Assembly: GCA_029974635.1 (NCBI GenBank)
Contig: JARKQY010000023.1
Coordinates: 62,001-126,000 of the forward strand
Length of the DNA: 64,000 nt
Direction: 5' to 3'
Source of the DNA: Bacillota bacterium
GTDB taxonomy: Bacteria > Bacillota > UBA4882 > UBA8346
Shown here piece by piece: positions 32,552-40,836 of this stretch (the stretch's first letter is position 1; every line of letters begins with the position of its first letter). Under the pieces are notes generated by a model. That model was given only the letters and a program-made list of their open reading frames with translations, did no database searches and was not told where the DNA came from. A program made the translations under genes and the position numbers.

Positions 32552-35473
32552 TTAGTAAGAGCGAAGGATAATGCAGTTAATCTCTGCTTGTGTTTTATTC
32601 CCGTCTTGCTCCACCGCTTCGACCCGCAGTTTGGTTTGGCCCACCGGGGTTGTGGGCGGAATTTTCCAGGAATAGGTCCATTTGATTTGGCCGGGTGTGT
32701 TTTTGAGCTTGATGGGTTCCGTATTATCCGGAAGATACAAACTGATATTTTTTAGAGGTGAACTGCTGGTAACCGTTACCTGTAAAGTTTGACCCGTATA
32801 GATTATTTCGCGGTTTAGGGTTAACTCCAATTTGGATGAAGTCTCATTGACGATTTCAACGGGACGTTCGTAGGGAATTAAACCGATTTCGATGACCGGA
32901 AGATCTTGCAACCGGTCCGCATGAATGTCCATCGGGATTATACCGGGAGGGAGTGACAGATCTTCGGGAATAGTGGCTTCATCAATTTTTATTTGATATT
33001 TTTCAGGAATTAATTGATAAAAAACGAATGTTCCAGTTTGATCGGTGCGGGCACGGCTTACTTCTGCGCCGTCTTTGTTGGACAAAACCACCCAAATATC
33101 TGCTAAACTTGTTTCATTACTATCTTTCATCAGGTCTTTATTTTTATCAATATAGACGTGGCCGATAATATTTTGATTCCGGATAAATGGGATATTCAGT
33201 TGCAATGTTTGGTATGGTTTGACGTGCAATTTGATTTCGGAAGCTGACGGCTGATATATTTCCTCCAGAAGGGGATTTAAAGTAATCCAGTGTTCCCCCG
33301 GAACAATTCCGCTGATGTTATAATGCCCTTTGTTATCCGTAGTAAAAGGCCTGTCATGATCAAGCAATAATTCCAGTCGCCGCAGAGATGGTTCGCCGGG
33401 TTCCATTATCCCGTTACGGTTGATATCCAGAAAAGCGGTTCCGGTAATATTGCCAAGAGGCCTTCTTACCGGAACAATGATATCATGGTTGAAGCTGATT
33501 GAACAAATATCGTTGCGAACAGATGCAGCGCCAATAAATCCCGAGTATGTGAAGATCAGATGGTACTGGTAAACCGGCCAGTCAAGGGTAAATTGTACAT
33601 TCCAATTGGAGACCGTGTTAAACACATAATAAAGTGAGGCGGTTAATTCCGGACCATATTCCCAGCGTTTTTGATACCCCAATCCGAGTTTGGTTTGATC
33701 ATCAGCCGTATTGGCCAATGAAGTATCAATCCATTGAGGATTCAACAACAAATCGGAATTTTTGGTTAACGGATAAGCGGTTAACCAGTTCAGTTTGGTA
33801 TATTTCGAAAAGCCGTCCGGCATAATATCGAAAGAAGAAGTAAGCCACCAATCGTTGCGAAAAAGTCCCTGTTTCCAACCGGATTTCATAAATAACGAGG
33901 TGTTGTTGGAGGAAACATCATTGTTAGGGCAATGATACTTATCCGAAAATATAAGTTCAAAATCAGCGGATGTTCTATAAGTGATTGTTAGCAATAAGTC
34001 ATAATAATTGAAAGTTGTTTCGCCAAGCTCATAATGGAGTTGGTATTCCTGAGAAAACCTGTTTGACGGGGATAAAGGCCGGCCGACGATAATTGCGGCG
34101 TTTTGTTTCCGGATATAATTAAAGTGATGCATAATCTGGTCGAAATTGGTGTGCCAGTACCAGTTGTTGATTGGGCCCGTCAATGAGAAACTATATCCGA
34201 AATTGGCCGGATTGGCTATGTTATATGCCAGTTCATTACTCCAAAGTATCCGTGAGGGAAGAAGATTTGAATAACTATATTCAAGCATGGATTGCCGGTT
34301 TGCGGTTTGCGGGTCATATAAGAACCGTAGTTTCGATTGATCGGTTAGGACGGTCTCAATTCCGACGGCAGTCGTATTATCATCCGGAGTCCCGGGGTGC
34401 CAGGTATAAAGGGAATAATTATGTCCGTTGATTTGATTGGTGGTATATATTGCGCCTAAAGAAGAGGACGGGGTCATCAACCCCGGCCAGGCAAGGGAGA
34501 ACTTTCCAGCGCGAATTGAACCGGCAGGATATTTCAGATCGAGAAACCCACGAGCGTTATAACCAAATAAGTCTGAAAAGTAAAACTCGGAATAAAGTTC
34601 CGGGCCGATTTGTCCACTGAGGGCGAAGGAATTGTAAACCGGATAGGAGTTTAGACTGGAAAGATCCGGATGAGAGAAGCGAAATCCGCCTTGCCAGATA
34701 TAAAAACCATCCGTGAACCGGTTCATTGGAGTATCAATCATGGAAGTAAATTGTAAAGTTTTTTGATTTTGATTCCAGCTGAAGGTTATGTTTAACGCAT
34801 CGAAATCCATGGCAGGAACGGAAGGCAGGGAATGCTCAACGGTGACCTTTAAGGATTCGCCGGGGGATAACCAAAAATTTACGGGCTCCACTTTGGTCTT
34901 CCAGGAGTTTTCCGAATGGTATTTTACTGAAAATTCTTCGGCGGTGTTTCCGTTATTGGTAACCGTAATCTGATAATGAACCGCTGAACCCGGGCTGCCT
35001 TTTGCGACGAGTGAATCAGGTTCAAAAATGATGCTAGATAAAGGATTCACTGAGATGGGAACACTGATAACGGGAAAAGCCAACGATTCTTTTAATTTAA
35101 ACCTGAACATCAGGAGGTTTTGGGTTCCCGACGGGGTATTTTGCGGGATTTGAACCGACACGGGAAAGTAGGACCTTGAATGAGCGGGAACCATCAGACC
35201 GGGTTCATAAAGCACATTCCAGTTCGGTGGATTTTCACAGCTAACTTCAAGACTCAACGGAAGATTATCCCTGTTCTCCAGTTCCAGGGTGAAAGTAACG
35301 AATTCCCCGGGATTACCGGACTGCGATTCGGGTATTTTCACTGAAATTTTACTATTCAGACTGATTTCACCGGCGAAGACCGGAGAAACATTTAATATTA
35401 GCAGGAAAATGCCCGAAGTGAGCGAAATAATAATCCTGTGCCGCTTTTTAATAAAATTGTTTTTGGTAAACAT
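32552..35473 (-). CDS. Large exported usher- or outer-membrane-barrel-like protein
   Basis: A 973-residue exported protein. A signal peptide (about 1-35, ending PVFAGE) leads into two NEW3-like Ig domains (about 45-250: VTFTLELENRDNLPLSLEVS and HYQITVTNNGNTAEEFSVKY). A long aromatic, strand-rich region (about 255-690) with alternating polar/non-polar residues follows (LYSEFYFSDLFGYNARGF, YHLIFTYSGFIGAASVRN), as in outer-membrane barrels. Next come two SdrD/carboxypeptidase-regulatory-like domains (ITGTAFLDINRNGIMEPGEP and IGHVYIDKNKDLMKDSNETS), and a C-terminal Ig-like domain. Archaic fimbrial ushers can end with such domains, so an usher-like pore is the favoured reading. A large adhesin is the main alternative. 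It is transcribed divergently from a small paralogue of the riboswitch-controlled protein. Confidence 0.65.
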   Translation of the reverse strand: MFTKNNFIKKRHRIIISLTSGIFLLILNVSPVFAGEISLNSKISVKIPESQSGNPGEFVTFTLELENRDNLPLSLEVSCENPPNWNVLYEPGLMVPAHSRSYFPVSVQIPQNTPSGTQNLLMFRFKLKESLAFPVISVPISVNPLSSIIFEPDSLVAKGSPGSAVHYQITVTNNGNTAEEFSVKYHSENSWKTKVEPVNFWLSPGESLKVTVEHSLPSVPAMDFDALNITFSWNQNQKTLQFTSMIDTPMNRFTDGFYIWQGGFRFSHPDLSSLNSYPVYNSFALSGQIGPELYSEFYFSDLFGYNARGFLDLKYPAGSIRAGKFSLAWPGLMTPSSSLGAIYTTNQINGHNYSLYTWHPGTPDDNTTAVGIETVLTDQSKLRFLYDPQTANRQSMLEYSYSNLLPSRILWSNELAYNIANPANFGYSFSLTGPINNWYWHTNFDQIMHHFNYIRKQNAAIIVGRPLSPSNRFSQEYQLHYELGETTFNYYDLLLTITYRTSADFELIFSDKYHCPNNDVSSNNTSLFMKSGWKQGLFRNDWWLTSSFDIMPDGFSKYTKLNWLTAYPLTKNSDLLLNPQWIDTSLANTADDQTKLGLGYQKRWEYGPELTASLYYVFNTVSNWNVQFTLDWPVYQYHLIFTYSGFIGAASVRNDICSISFNHDIIVPVRRPLGNITGTAFLDINRNGIMEPGEPSLRRLELLLDHDRPFTTDNKGHYNISGIVPGEHWITLNPLLEEIYQPSASEIKLHVKPYQTLQLNIPFIRNQNIIGHVYIDKNKDLMKDSNETSLADIWVVLSNKDGAEVSRARTDQTGTFVFYQLIPEKYQIKIDEATIPEDLSLPPGIIPMDIHADRLQDLPVIEIGLIPYERPVEIVNETSSKLELTLNREIIYTGQTLQVTVTSSSPLKNISLYLPDNTEPIKLKNTPGQIKWTYSWKIPPTTPVGQTKLRVEAVEQDGNKTQAEINCIILRSY

Positions 35474-35578
35474 ATTTTTGAAATTTCTCTTTTTCTAAGT
35501 GGATTCCTTTTTTATGGCGTCATTCTTTATTTATATCAGACAGAATGCTTGAGTTTAAAAAGAAGAGCGGGGTTTAAA

Positions 35579-36091
35579 ATGAGTGGCAAGCGATATAATG
35601 CGATTCGACGGATTCTTTTGATTACGCTCATACTCATTCCGGCGATAGGGTCAGGAGAGATTTGCGCTCTTGATCCCAATTTGCGTATCGATGTAAATCC
35701 GGGGAATATTGCTTTTAATATCACCAACCCTGATCCGTTGCCGTCATATTATAGTAGTACACAGCAGATATTGCTAAGAACAAGGCATACCCTACGCAAA
35801 AATCAAAGACAATGGTTTGTTGGCATCAGAGCGACCAGCGCTTACCTGGTAGATAACATGAACCCGGTAAACCGTATTCCGGTGACAAGATTGCGCTGGT
35901 CCCGGGACGGGGTAAATTTCCATGAGTTAACAGAACGATGGGTATTTGTGAATACCTATATAGATCAAAGTTTCCGGCCCCGTATCGAAAGAATATCATA
36001 TCGCCTCTATCCTGATCGGATATACTCCGCCGGACAGTATACGGTACAAATCAAATTCGATGCCCGCTGGACTAATTTCCCGTGGAATTAG
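35579..36091 (+). CDS. Small exported protein, paralogue of the riboswitch-controlled one
   Basis: A 170-residue exported protein. The signal peptide (RILLITLILIPAIGSGEICA) is followed by a beta-rich domain with LRWSRDGVNFHEL and RISYRLYPDRIYSAGQYTVQ. These match the spacing of IEWSANGIIWQEL and RLFYRYQDVASVRYARFQYQ in the protein at 31696-32130. ATG 35579 is chosen because it directly precedes the signal peptide. The frame is open from 35438 but would overlap the start of the divergent barrel gene. No named family; probably part of the same surface system. Confidence 0.65.
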   Translation: MSGKRYNAIRRILLITLILIPAIGSGEICALDPNLRIDVNPGNIAFNITNPDPLPSYYSSTQQILLRTRHTLRKNQRQWFVGIRATSAYLVDNMNPVNRIPVTRLRWSRDGVNFHELTERWVFVNTYIDQSFRPRIERISYRLYPDRIYSAGQYTVQIKFDARWTNFPWN

Positions 36092-36130
36092 ACGGTATAC
36101 TTTTGAAATAATTCTATATGGGGTGATGGC

Positions 36131-36811
36131 TTGTTTCAACCGATTCAATCAAGTACCGTAGTTCAGCAAATTATCGATAAAATTACCCAGAGTTTAATCA
36201 AGGGAGAGCTGAAACCGGGGGACAGGTTGCCCCCGGAACCTGAACTGGCTCTACAATTTGGTGTTAGCCGTACTTCGTTGCGGGAGGCTTTAAAAACCCT
36301 TGGCGGATTAGGTGTATTAGTAGCCCGCAAAAGGGGAGGTACTTTTATCGCCACTTCGGGTTCCCAATCCATGCTGGATCCGCTGATTTTCAGCCTGATT
36401 ATCGAAAAAGGCTCCAAGGATGAGCTGTTTGAATTACGGGTATTATTGGAGGTTGATGCCATTGAACTGGTAATCAAGAAAGCCTCCGACGCCGATTTCA
36501 TATTGCTGGCCAATGAATTGGATAAGTTCGCAGCGAATATTTCCAGTGGCAATTTGGAGTTACTGGCGAATTTGGATCTACAATTCCACTTGACCCTTTT
36601 ACAGATTAGTAATAATCCGTCGTTTTCCAGAATCGCGCGGGTAGTAATGCAGTTATTCGCAACTCCGATTCAGAATGCATTGCAAACATTAGGACCGGAG
36701 CAAGTATTATCCAATCATCGCGCTTTATTTCAAGCAATTGTGGCGCGTGATTTATTAAAAGCCAAAGATCACGTGGTTAAAGCATTTGAAAGTACCCGCC
36801 AATTCCTATGA
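36131..36811 (+). CDS. GntR-family (FadR/FCD type) transcriptional regulator
   Basis: A 226-residue repressor. The N-terminal winged helix reads KGELKPGDRLPPEPELALQFGVSRTSLREAL (in part: GDRLPPEPELALQFGVSRTS), followed by the GGTFIA wing. The C-terminal FCD ligand-binding domain (about 80-226) carries the helices ELFELRVLLEVDAIEL and LDLQFHLTLLQISNNP and the histidines NHRALFQAI and KDHVVKAF used to bind a metal. FCD regulators sense organic acids or sugar acids. TTG 36131 follows GGGGTGATG. No catabolic operon is adjacent, so its target is unknown. Confidence 0.9.
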   Translation: MFQPIQSSTVVQQIIDKITQSLIKGELKPGDRLPPEPELALQFGVSRTSLREALKTLGGLGVLVARKRGGTFIATSGSQSMLDPLIFSLIIEKGSKDELFELRVLLEVDAIELVIKKASDADFILLANELDKFAANISSGNLELLANLDLQFHLTLLQISNNPSFSRIARVVMQLFATPIQNALQTLGPEQVLSNHRALFQAIVARDLLKAKDHVVKAFESTRQFL

Positions 36812-36820
36812 GAATCACAA

Positions 36821-37981
36821 TTAATTATATTTGCTGCTAGAATACCGGCAACTCGGGTTCCAGAAGATCCATTCCTTGAATCCGGCGTCCTCGACAGCTT
36901 TGATCTGTGCTTGAATTTGGGATCTGCCGTAAGGGTTCCCCAAGCTGAAATCTTGTAACCAGGGACGCAATTGAGCAGCCAAGCCGCCGTTTTCGCTTAC
37001 CTTTGCAAGTCTTTTTTGGGCATCGCTGATGCCGCGGTAAACAGTTTCATACGGATGCAGATCCGGTATTCGGAGGCCGAAGCTGCCGGGTGCGTAATGC
37101 GAAGGGTAGACCATCGGGCAGACGATGTCCACACTTTGAGCTATTTTTTCAAACTGCTGGCCTATCCCAAGATCGCCTTGATCACTGGTAGAAAGGCCGA
37201 ATATATCTGCCGAAACCGGTACATTGTAAGGTTTAAGCTGTTCTTTGGCGTATGTTAGAAAATCTTTGATTATATCCTGACGTAATTCGCCTGTGCCGTA
37301 AGGATAAACACACCGTTTTAAGTCGCCGTCGCTGGTAAACCGGACGTAATCAAATTGAATCTCTTGAAATCCTTTATTGATAGCTTCTTTGGCAATCTCG
37401 ATAATATAATCCCAAACGGCTTTATTATGCGGATCCACCCAGCACAAACCCTTGCGATCCTGCCAGAGACCGCCGTTTGTATCTTTAACGGCCCATTCCG
37501 GTTTTTTCTTTGCTAAAAAGGGATCTTTAAATACGACAATTCTGGCAATCGGATAAATAGCGTGTTCTCGGAGGATGTTCATCATTTGGGCGGGGTCGGC
37601 TATTTTGCGTTCGAAAGCCCCAATTTCCCTGACTAGGGAGACTTCCGAAGAATAACTTAAGGTGCCGTTATCATCTTTAACATCAATAACCAATGAATTA
37701 ACTTCAGTTTCATTGATGAACTGAACAATTTTCGGAAACCATTTGCTGGAGCCGGCAATCCATCCGGTGGTATAAACTCCTTTAACTACAGCAGGCTTTG
37801 TCCATTCCCATTTCTGGACTGGAGTAGGGGAGGGAATTATCTCAATCCCAGCCGTTTCCACATCACTGGATTCATTCTGAGCGTTGATAACGGGGGTGAC
37901 CGGAAGATTTACAGGTTCGGGCATTGTCCAGGCAACGATAACCAGTATTAGAGGTAAGATAAATCCGATGAATCTTTGCAT
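36821..37981 (-). CDS. Secreted DUF4015 (putative glycoside hydrolase-like) protein, second copy
   Basis: A 386-residue paralogue of the protein at 10971-12176. Matching strands are VKGVYTTGWIAGSSKW, LVIDVKDDNGTLSYSS, YPIARIVVFKDPFLAKKKP, GFQEIQFDYVRFTSDG and SVDIVCPMVYPSHY, ending KEWIFWNPSCRYSSSKYN. The N-terminal anchor (residues 1-20) is followed by a Pro/Ser/Thr/Glu-rich linker (to about 60), absent from the first copy, that may lift the barrel away from the membrane. AAAGGG lies upstream of the ATG. It ends ten bases from the converging regulator gene. Confidence 0.82.
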   Translation of the reverse strand: MQRFIGFILPLILVIVAWTMPEPVNLPVTPVINAQNESSDVETAGIEIIPSPTPVQKWEWTKPAVVKGVYTTGWIAGSSKWFPKIVQFINETEVNSLVIDVKDDNGTLSYSSEVSLVREIGAFERKIADPAQMMNILREHAIYPIARIVVFKDPFLAKKKPEWAVKDTNGGLWQDRKGLCWVDPHNKAVWDYIIEIAKEAINKGFQEIQFDYVRFTSDGDLKRCVYPYGTGELRQDIIKDFLTYAKEQLKPYNVPVSADIFGLSTSDQGDLGIGQQFEKIAQSVDIVCPMVYPSHYAPGSFGLRIPDLHPYETVYRGISDAQKRLAKVSENGGLAAQLRPWLQDFSLGNPYGRSQIQAQIKAVEDAGFKEWIFWNPSCRYSSSKYN

Positions 37982-38108
37982 TGTGCTACCCTTTAGTGAT
38001 ATTTTCGGACATTATTCGGCGTTTGAAGAAATAATTCCTTTTTAAATCGTGAGGGAAATTCTGATTTGAGAAAAAGAAATAAATTTCCAGAACAATCCTG
38101 GAGTTGAG

Positions 38109-38573
38109 ATGAAGGTCATTATTTTAAGCGACAGTCACGGCAATTTCGCCGCATTAAAAAAAGTAGTGGTACATGAATCACCCTTCGATCTGCTGGTTCA
38201 TCTGGGCGACGGTCTGGAAGATGTAATGCGATTGCGCCGGGTGCTGGATTTTTCGTTTGACGGCGTGAACGGGAATAATGACCCTCGTGGAATGTATCCG
38301 GATAGTTTAACTTTAAAATTGGGCACCAAGACCTGGTTTATCTGTCACGGACATCATTATGGGGTAAATCGGGGATTGGAAGAATTGATCAAGGCAGCCC
38401 AAGAAAATAAAGCCAAAGTCGCTTTTTTTGGCCATACTCATCAACCCTTCCGGGAACGGATCAAACACATTGAACTCATCAATCCGGGTTCCGTTTGCTT
38501 TTATCATAGCCACCAGCCCACTTATATTACGTGGGATTCCAGAAATGACGATTTTGTTTTTCGTAATCTATAG
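38109..38573 (+). CDS. YfcE/MJ0936-type metallophosphoesterase
   Basis: A 154-residue calcineurin-like phosphodiesterase. Metal-binding motifs appear in order: ILSDSHGN (D-x-H), HLGDGLED (GD), VNGNND (GNxD), CHGHHYG (GH) and FFGHTHQP (GHTH). A short length and a single domain place it in the YfcE/MJ0936 group of housekeeping phosphodiesterases. The natural substrate is unknown. The DUF896 gene follows after about 60 bases in the same direction. In many Firmicutes this type of gene follows rph-rdgB, which is not seen here. Confidence 0.9.
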   Translation: MKVIILSDSHGNFAALKKVVVHESPFDLLVHLGDGLEDVMRLRRVLDFSFDGVNGNNDPRGMYPDSLTLKLGTKTWFICHGHHYGVNRGLEELIKAAQENKAKVAFFGHTHQPFRERIKHIELINPGSVCFYHSHQPTYITWDSRNDDFVFRNL

Positions 38574-38635
38574 GGAAATAGGGTGAGTTCAGCATTGCTA
38601 TTTTATATTGATAATTGGCGAAAAGAGGAGTATTC

Positions 38636-38839
38636 GTGGCGAACCAAAAGTTGATTGCGAGATTAAATGAATTATACCGGGAATCCCAGCAAAGAACCCT
38701 TACGGTCGAAGAATTAAGCGAACGGGATCAGTTGCGTAGGGAATATTTGGAGATGATTAAAGCTCAAGTCCGGGAATCATTGGAACGAATTGAACTTATC
38801 GATGAAAACGGAAACCGGATTGAGGATCATAAGCATTAA
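38636..38839 (+). CDS. DUF896 (YnzC-like) small protein
   Basis: A 67-residue helical protein: ANQKLIARLNELYRESQQRT, then LTVEELSERDQLRREYLEMI and LERIELIDENGN. This is the standard DUF896 plan (two helices then a short acidic end), related to B. subtilis YnzC/YneB-operon proteins. GTG 38636 has GAGGAG five bases upstream. The longer frame from TTG 38615 has no site and adds residues foreign to the family. Confidence 0.88.
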   Translation: MANQKLIARLNELYRESQQRTLTVEELSERDQLRREYLEMIKAQVRESLERIELIDENGNRIEDHKH

Positions 38840-38861
38840 CTGAGATGCTCTTTGAGTTATT

Positions 38862-38975
38862 ATTCAAATCCTAATTAATCCCGTAAATCCTATCTCAATG
38901 AATAAAGAATATCGCGTTAAAGCTGTCCAAATGTTGTTTTGATTTGGTTCCGGCTTGTCCGGGTAGGATTTGATT
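38862..38975. repeat. Dispersed GGATTAA-type repeat
   Basis: AATCCTAATTAATCCCGTAA near 38866-38888, then GATTTGGTTCCGGCTTGTCC near 38941-38960. The latter closely matches 18791-18811, so the two regions share both an arm and a tail. Confidence 0.6.
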
Positions 38976-38995
38976 TCCGAAATGGAAACAACCAG

Positions 38996-39021
38996 CGGGG
39001 AACTTTGGAATTGATTCCCCG
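38996..39021 (+). terminator. Hairpin downstream of the DUF896 gene
   Basis: CGGGGAA (38996-39002) pairs with TTCCCCG (39015-39021). The tail is TTATAT, so termination would be weak. Confidence 0.45.
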
Positions 39022-39066
39022 TTATATAGTGTATCCTCCTTTAAATAATATTTTCATTAGTTTTCC

Positions 39067-39099
39067 ACCGCTTTGTGTTGACAGAGCGGTGTTTTTCTT
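39067..39099 (+). terminator. Terminator between converging genes
   Basis: ACCGCT (39067-39072), 12-base loop, AGCGGT (39085-39090), then GTTTTTCTTT. Confidence 0.7.
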
Positions 39100-39111
39100 T
39101 GTAAATAATGA

Positions 39112-39492
39112 TTAAAATATATTGGAAATGCTAAACTGCTCTCGTTTGGGAATGTGTTCGACATACTTCATTAAACTGCCTTGTTCAACTTCGGCTGCGG
39201 CGAGATCTTGGGAGCGAATTGCTCTTTTTGTCCGTATTAACGCCTGATCGATGGCGTCAATTTCTTGGTGACGCAGGAGTATGGACCAGACTGGTTTAAT
39301 TCGTTCCCACCGGGTTTGTACTGGTTTTAACAATTGTTCGGCTTCGATCCACTTTTGGGAGAGAATGGCGGTCTCCACTTTTATTAATTTCCCGCTTAAT
39401 TCATGAGTGTTTTTTTTAAGCATTGATTGGTTTAATACAGCCAGAAATACAAATAAAATCAATCCAAGAACCGCAATCAGCCAGGCTTTCAA
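39112..39492 (-). CDS. DUF4363 membrane-anchored protein
   Basis: A 126-residue protein with one N-terminal membrane helix (AWLIAVLGLILFVFLAVLNQ) and an external helical domain (VETAILSQKWIEAEQLLKPV, then WSILLRHQEIDAIDQALIRT). This matches DUF4363, small proteins often next to a DUF421 gene. TTG 39492 has AAGGAGG upstream. It lies 14 bases after the DUF421 gene on the same strand, so the two form an operon. Function in the family is not established. Confidence 0.8.
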   Translation of the reverse strand: MKAWLIAVLGLILFVFLAVLNQSMLKKNTHELSGKLIKVETAILSQKWIEAEQLLKPVQTRWERIKPVWSILLRHQEIDAIDQALIRTKRAIRSQDLAAAEVEQGSLMKYVEHIPKREQFSISNIF

Positions 39493-39506
39493 GAATTGGG
39501 GCCTCC

Positions 39507-40178
39507 TTAATTTTTCGGCTGGATAAACAGCTTTCCGGAAGTGTCCAAGATGGCCAGCAGCACTTGTTTCCAGCTTGTCAGACCGTATTGGCTGAGTTCC
39601 TTCAAAAGCCAGTCTTCATCCTGCTTAATCTTGTTCAAGTTATCTCTTTTTAAAGTACCATCAATGATAAGAGTTATCGGCAGCCCTTCATAATCGGTTT
39701 CTATGTTTAAGTCCTCCGGGCTTACCGGCCGTTTTTGGGATTTTGGAATCACCGACAGTTTACCGCTGGTTTCCAGAATGGCGTATTCTACATCCGCAAT
39801 GTTGGGGAAATCTTTCAGCCGGAGTTGTTCTAGTAAATCATTAATATTATAGCGAAGCCGGGTAAGTTCTTTCTGAATAATTTTACCGTTTTCAATGAGG
39901 ATGCTTGGCCCGCCGCAAATAATCCGGCGGGCGGGCTCGCTTTTTAGCGTCAGTAGTGATAATGAAATCTGAATAAATAGAAGGGTCAATATGGGTATGA
40001 TCCCGTTAATCAGAGGGATATCCGTGTCTTGTATGGGTATCGCCGCAAGTTCGGAGATTAGGATGGTAATCACCAATTCATAGGGTTGAAGCTGGCCGAT
40101 TTGATGCTTACCCATAATCCTGACAATTAAAACAACCAGTAAATATAAAATTGCAGCCCGGACCGACAGAATCAGCAA
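39507..40178 (-). CDS. DUF421 (YetF-like) membrane protein
   Basis: A 223-residue protein of the YetF/DUF421 family. Three N-terminal membrane helices include the hallmark YLLVVLIVRIMGKHQIGQLQPYE (in part: RIMGKHQIGQLQPYEL). A soluble mixed alpha/beta tail with RIICGGPSILIENGKII and LLEQLRLKDFPNIADVEYA follows. The start is TTG 40178 with AGGTGA five bases upstream. Family members in spore-formers are often linked to spore or stress functions; there is no specific evidence here. Partner of the DUF4363 gene. Confidence 0.88.
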   Translation of the reverse strand: MLILSVRAAILYLLVVLIVRIMGKHQIGQLQPYELVITILISELAAIPIQDTDIPLINGIIPILTLLFIQISLSLLTLKSEPARRIICGGPSILIENGKIIQKELTRLRYNINDLLEQLRLKDFPNIADVEYAILETSGKLSVIPKSQKRPVSPEDLNIETDYEGLPITLIIDGTLKRDNLNKIKQDEDWLLKELSQYGLTSWKQVLLAILDTSGKLFIQPKN

Positions 40179-40378
40179 ACTATCACCTGTTTTTGAGAAA
40201 AGTAAATTGATTTTTATTTTGTGCTAATCTATAGGGCTTATACTTTGGGCTTCCAAATAAATTAATAGTAGAAAGTGGTATGTTTGGGAGGATTTTTAGG
40301 TAAAAACACGAATTTCAGAAAATACTATGATGGATTATGGATTTAGACAGTTCTTTTTATCGAGGAGGAGGGACTGGG

Positions 40379-40738
40379 ATGATGAAACCCGTTGAATTAG
40401 CCAAACAACTGGCCTATTCGTTGGCAGATAGCGAGGAATATCAGAACTACAAAAAGTTTCAAAAAATATTGGAGGAACACGAGTCAGCCAGGGTGATGCT
40501 GGAAGATTTCCGCAAAAAACAATGGGAACTGGAACGAAAAAGGTTAAGCGGTGAGAAGATATTGACTCCCTATGAAGATGAGCTGCGGAAATTATCTGAA
40601 GTCATTGGATTGAACCCTTATATCCGAGATTATATAATGGCGGAGTATAAGTTCTCACAACTGTTCGCCGAGGTCCAGCGCATTATTGGAGACGCTGTCG
40701 GCCTTAAACCACCGGAAGAACTGATGGAACAATCATAG
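40379..40738 (+). CDS. YlbF/YmcA-family protein
   Basis: A 119-residue helical protein: KPVELAKQLAYSLADSEEYQ, YKKFQKILEEHESARVMLED and an IMAEYKFSQLFAEVQRIIGD end. This is the Com_YlbF pattern. In B. subtilis YlbF, YmcA and YaaT form a complex that modulates RNase Y and hence biofilm, competence and sporulation. Whether this is YlbF or YmcA cannot be decided. GGAGGAGGG lies upstream of the paired ATGs 40379/40382; 40337 is the longer, less likely start. Confidence 0.85.
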   Translation: MMKPVELAKQLAYSLADSEEYQNYKKFQKILEEHESARVMLEDFRKKQWELERKRLSGEKILTPYEDELRKLSEVIGLNPYIRDYIMAEYKFSQLFAEVQRIIGDAVGLKPPEELMEQS

Positions 40739-40813
40739 AATTATCCATAAAAAGTTTGTTCTTTGCTAAACTTTTGGGAATAATTTTGAATTGTAGCCGC
40801 ACTACAATAGATA
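40738..40813 (+). repeat. Two-hairpin intergenic element, copy 5
   Basis: AATTATCCATAAAAAGTTTG, loop, CTAAACTTTTGGGAATAATT, linker TTGAA, then TTGTAGC-CGC-ACTACAA and TAG. It begins at the YlbF stop codon and ends 23 bases before the next start. Confidence 0.75.
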
Positions 40814-40836
40814 TATGTTGGGAGTGATGAAATGCT

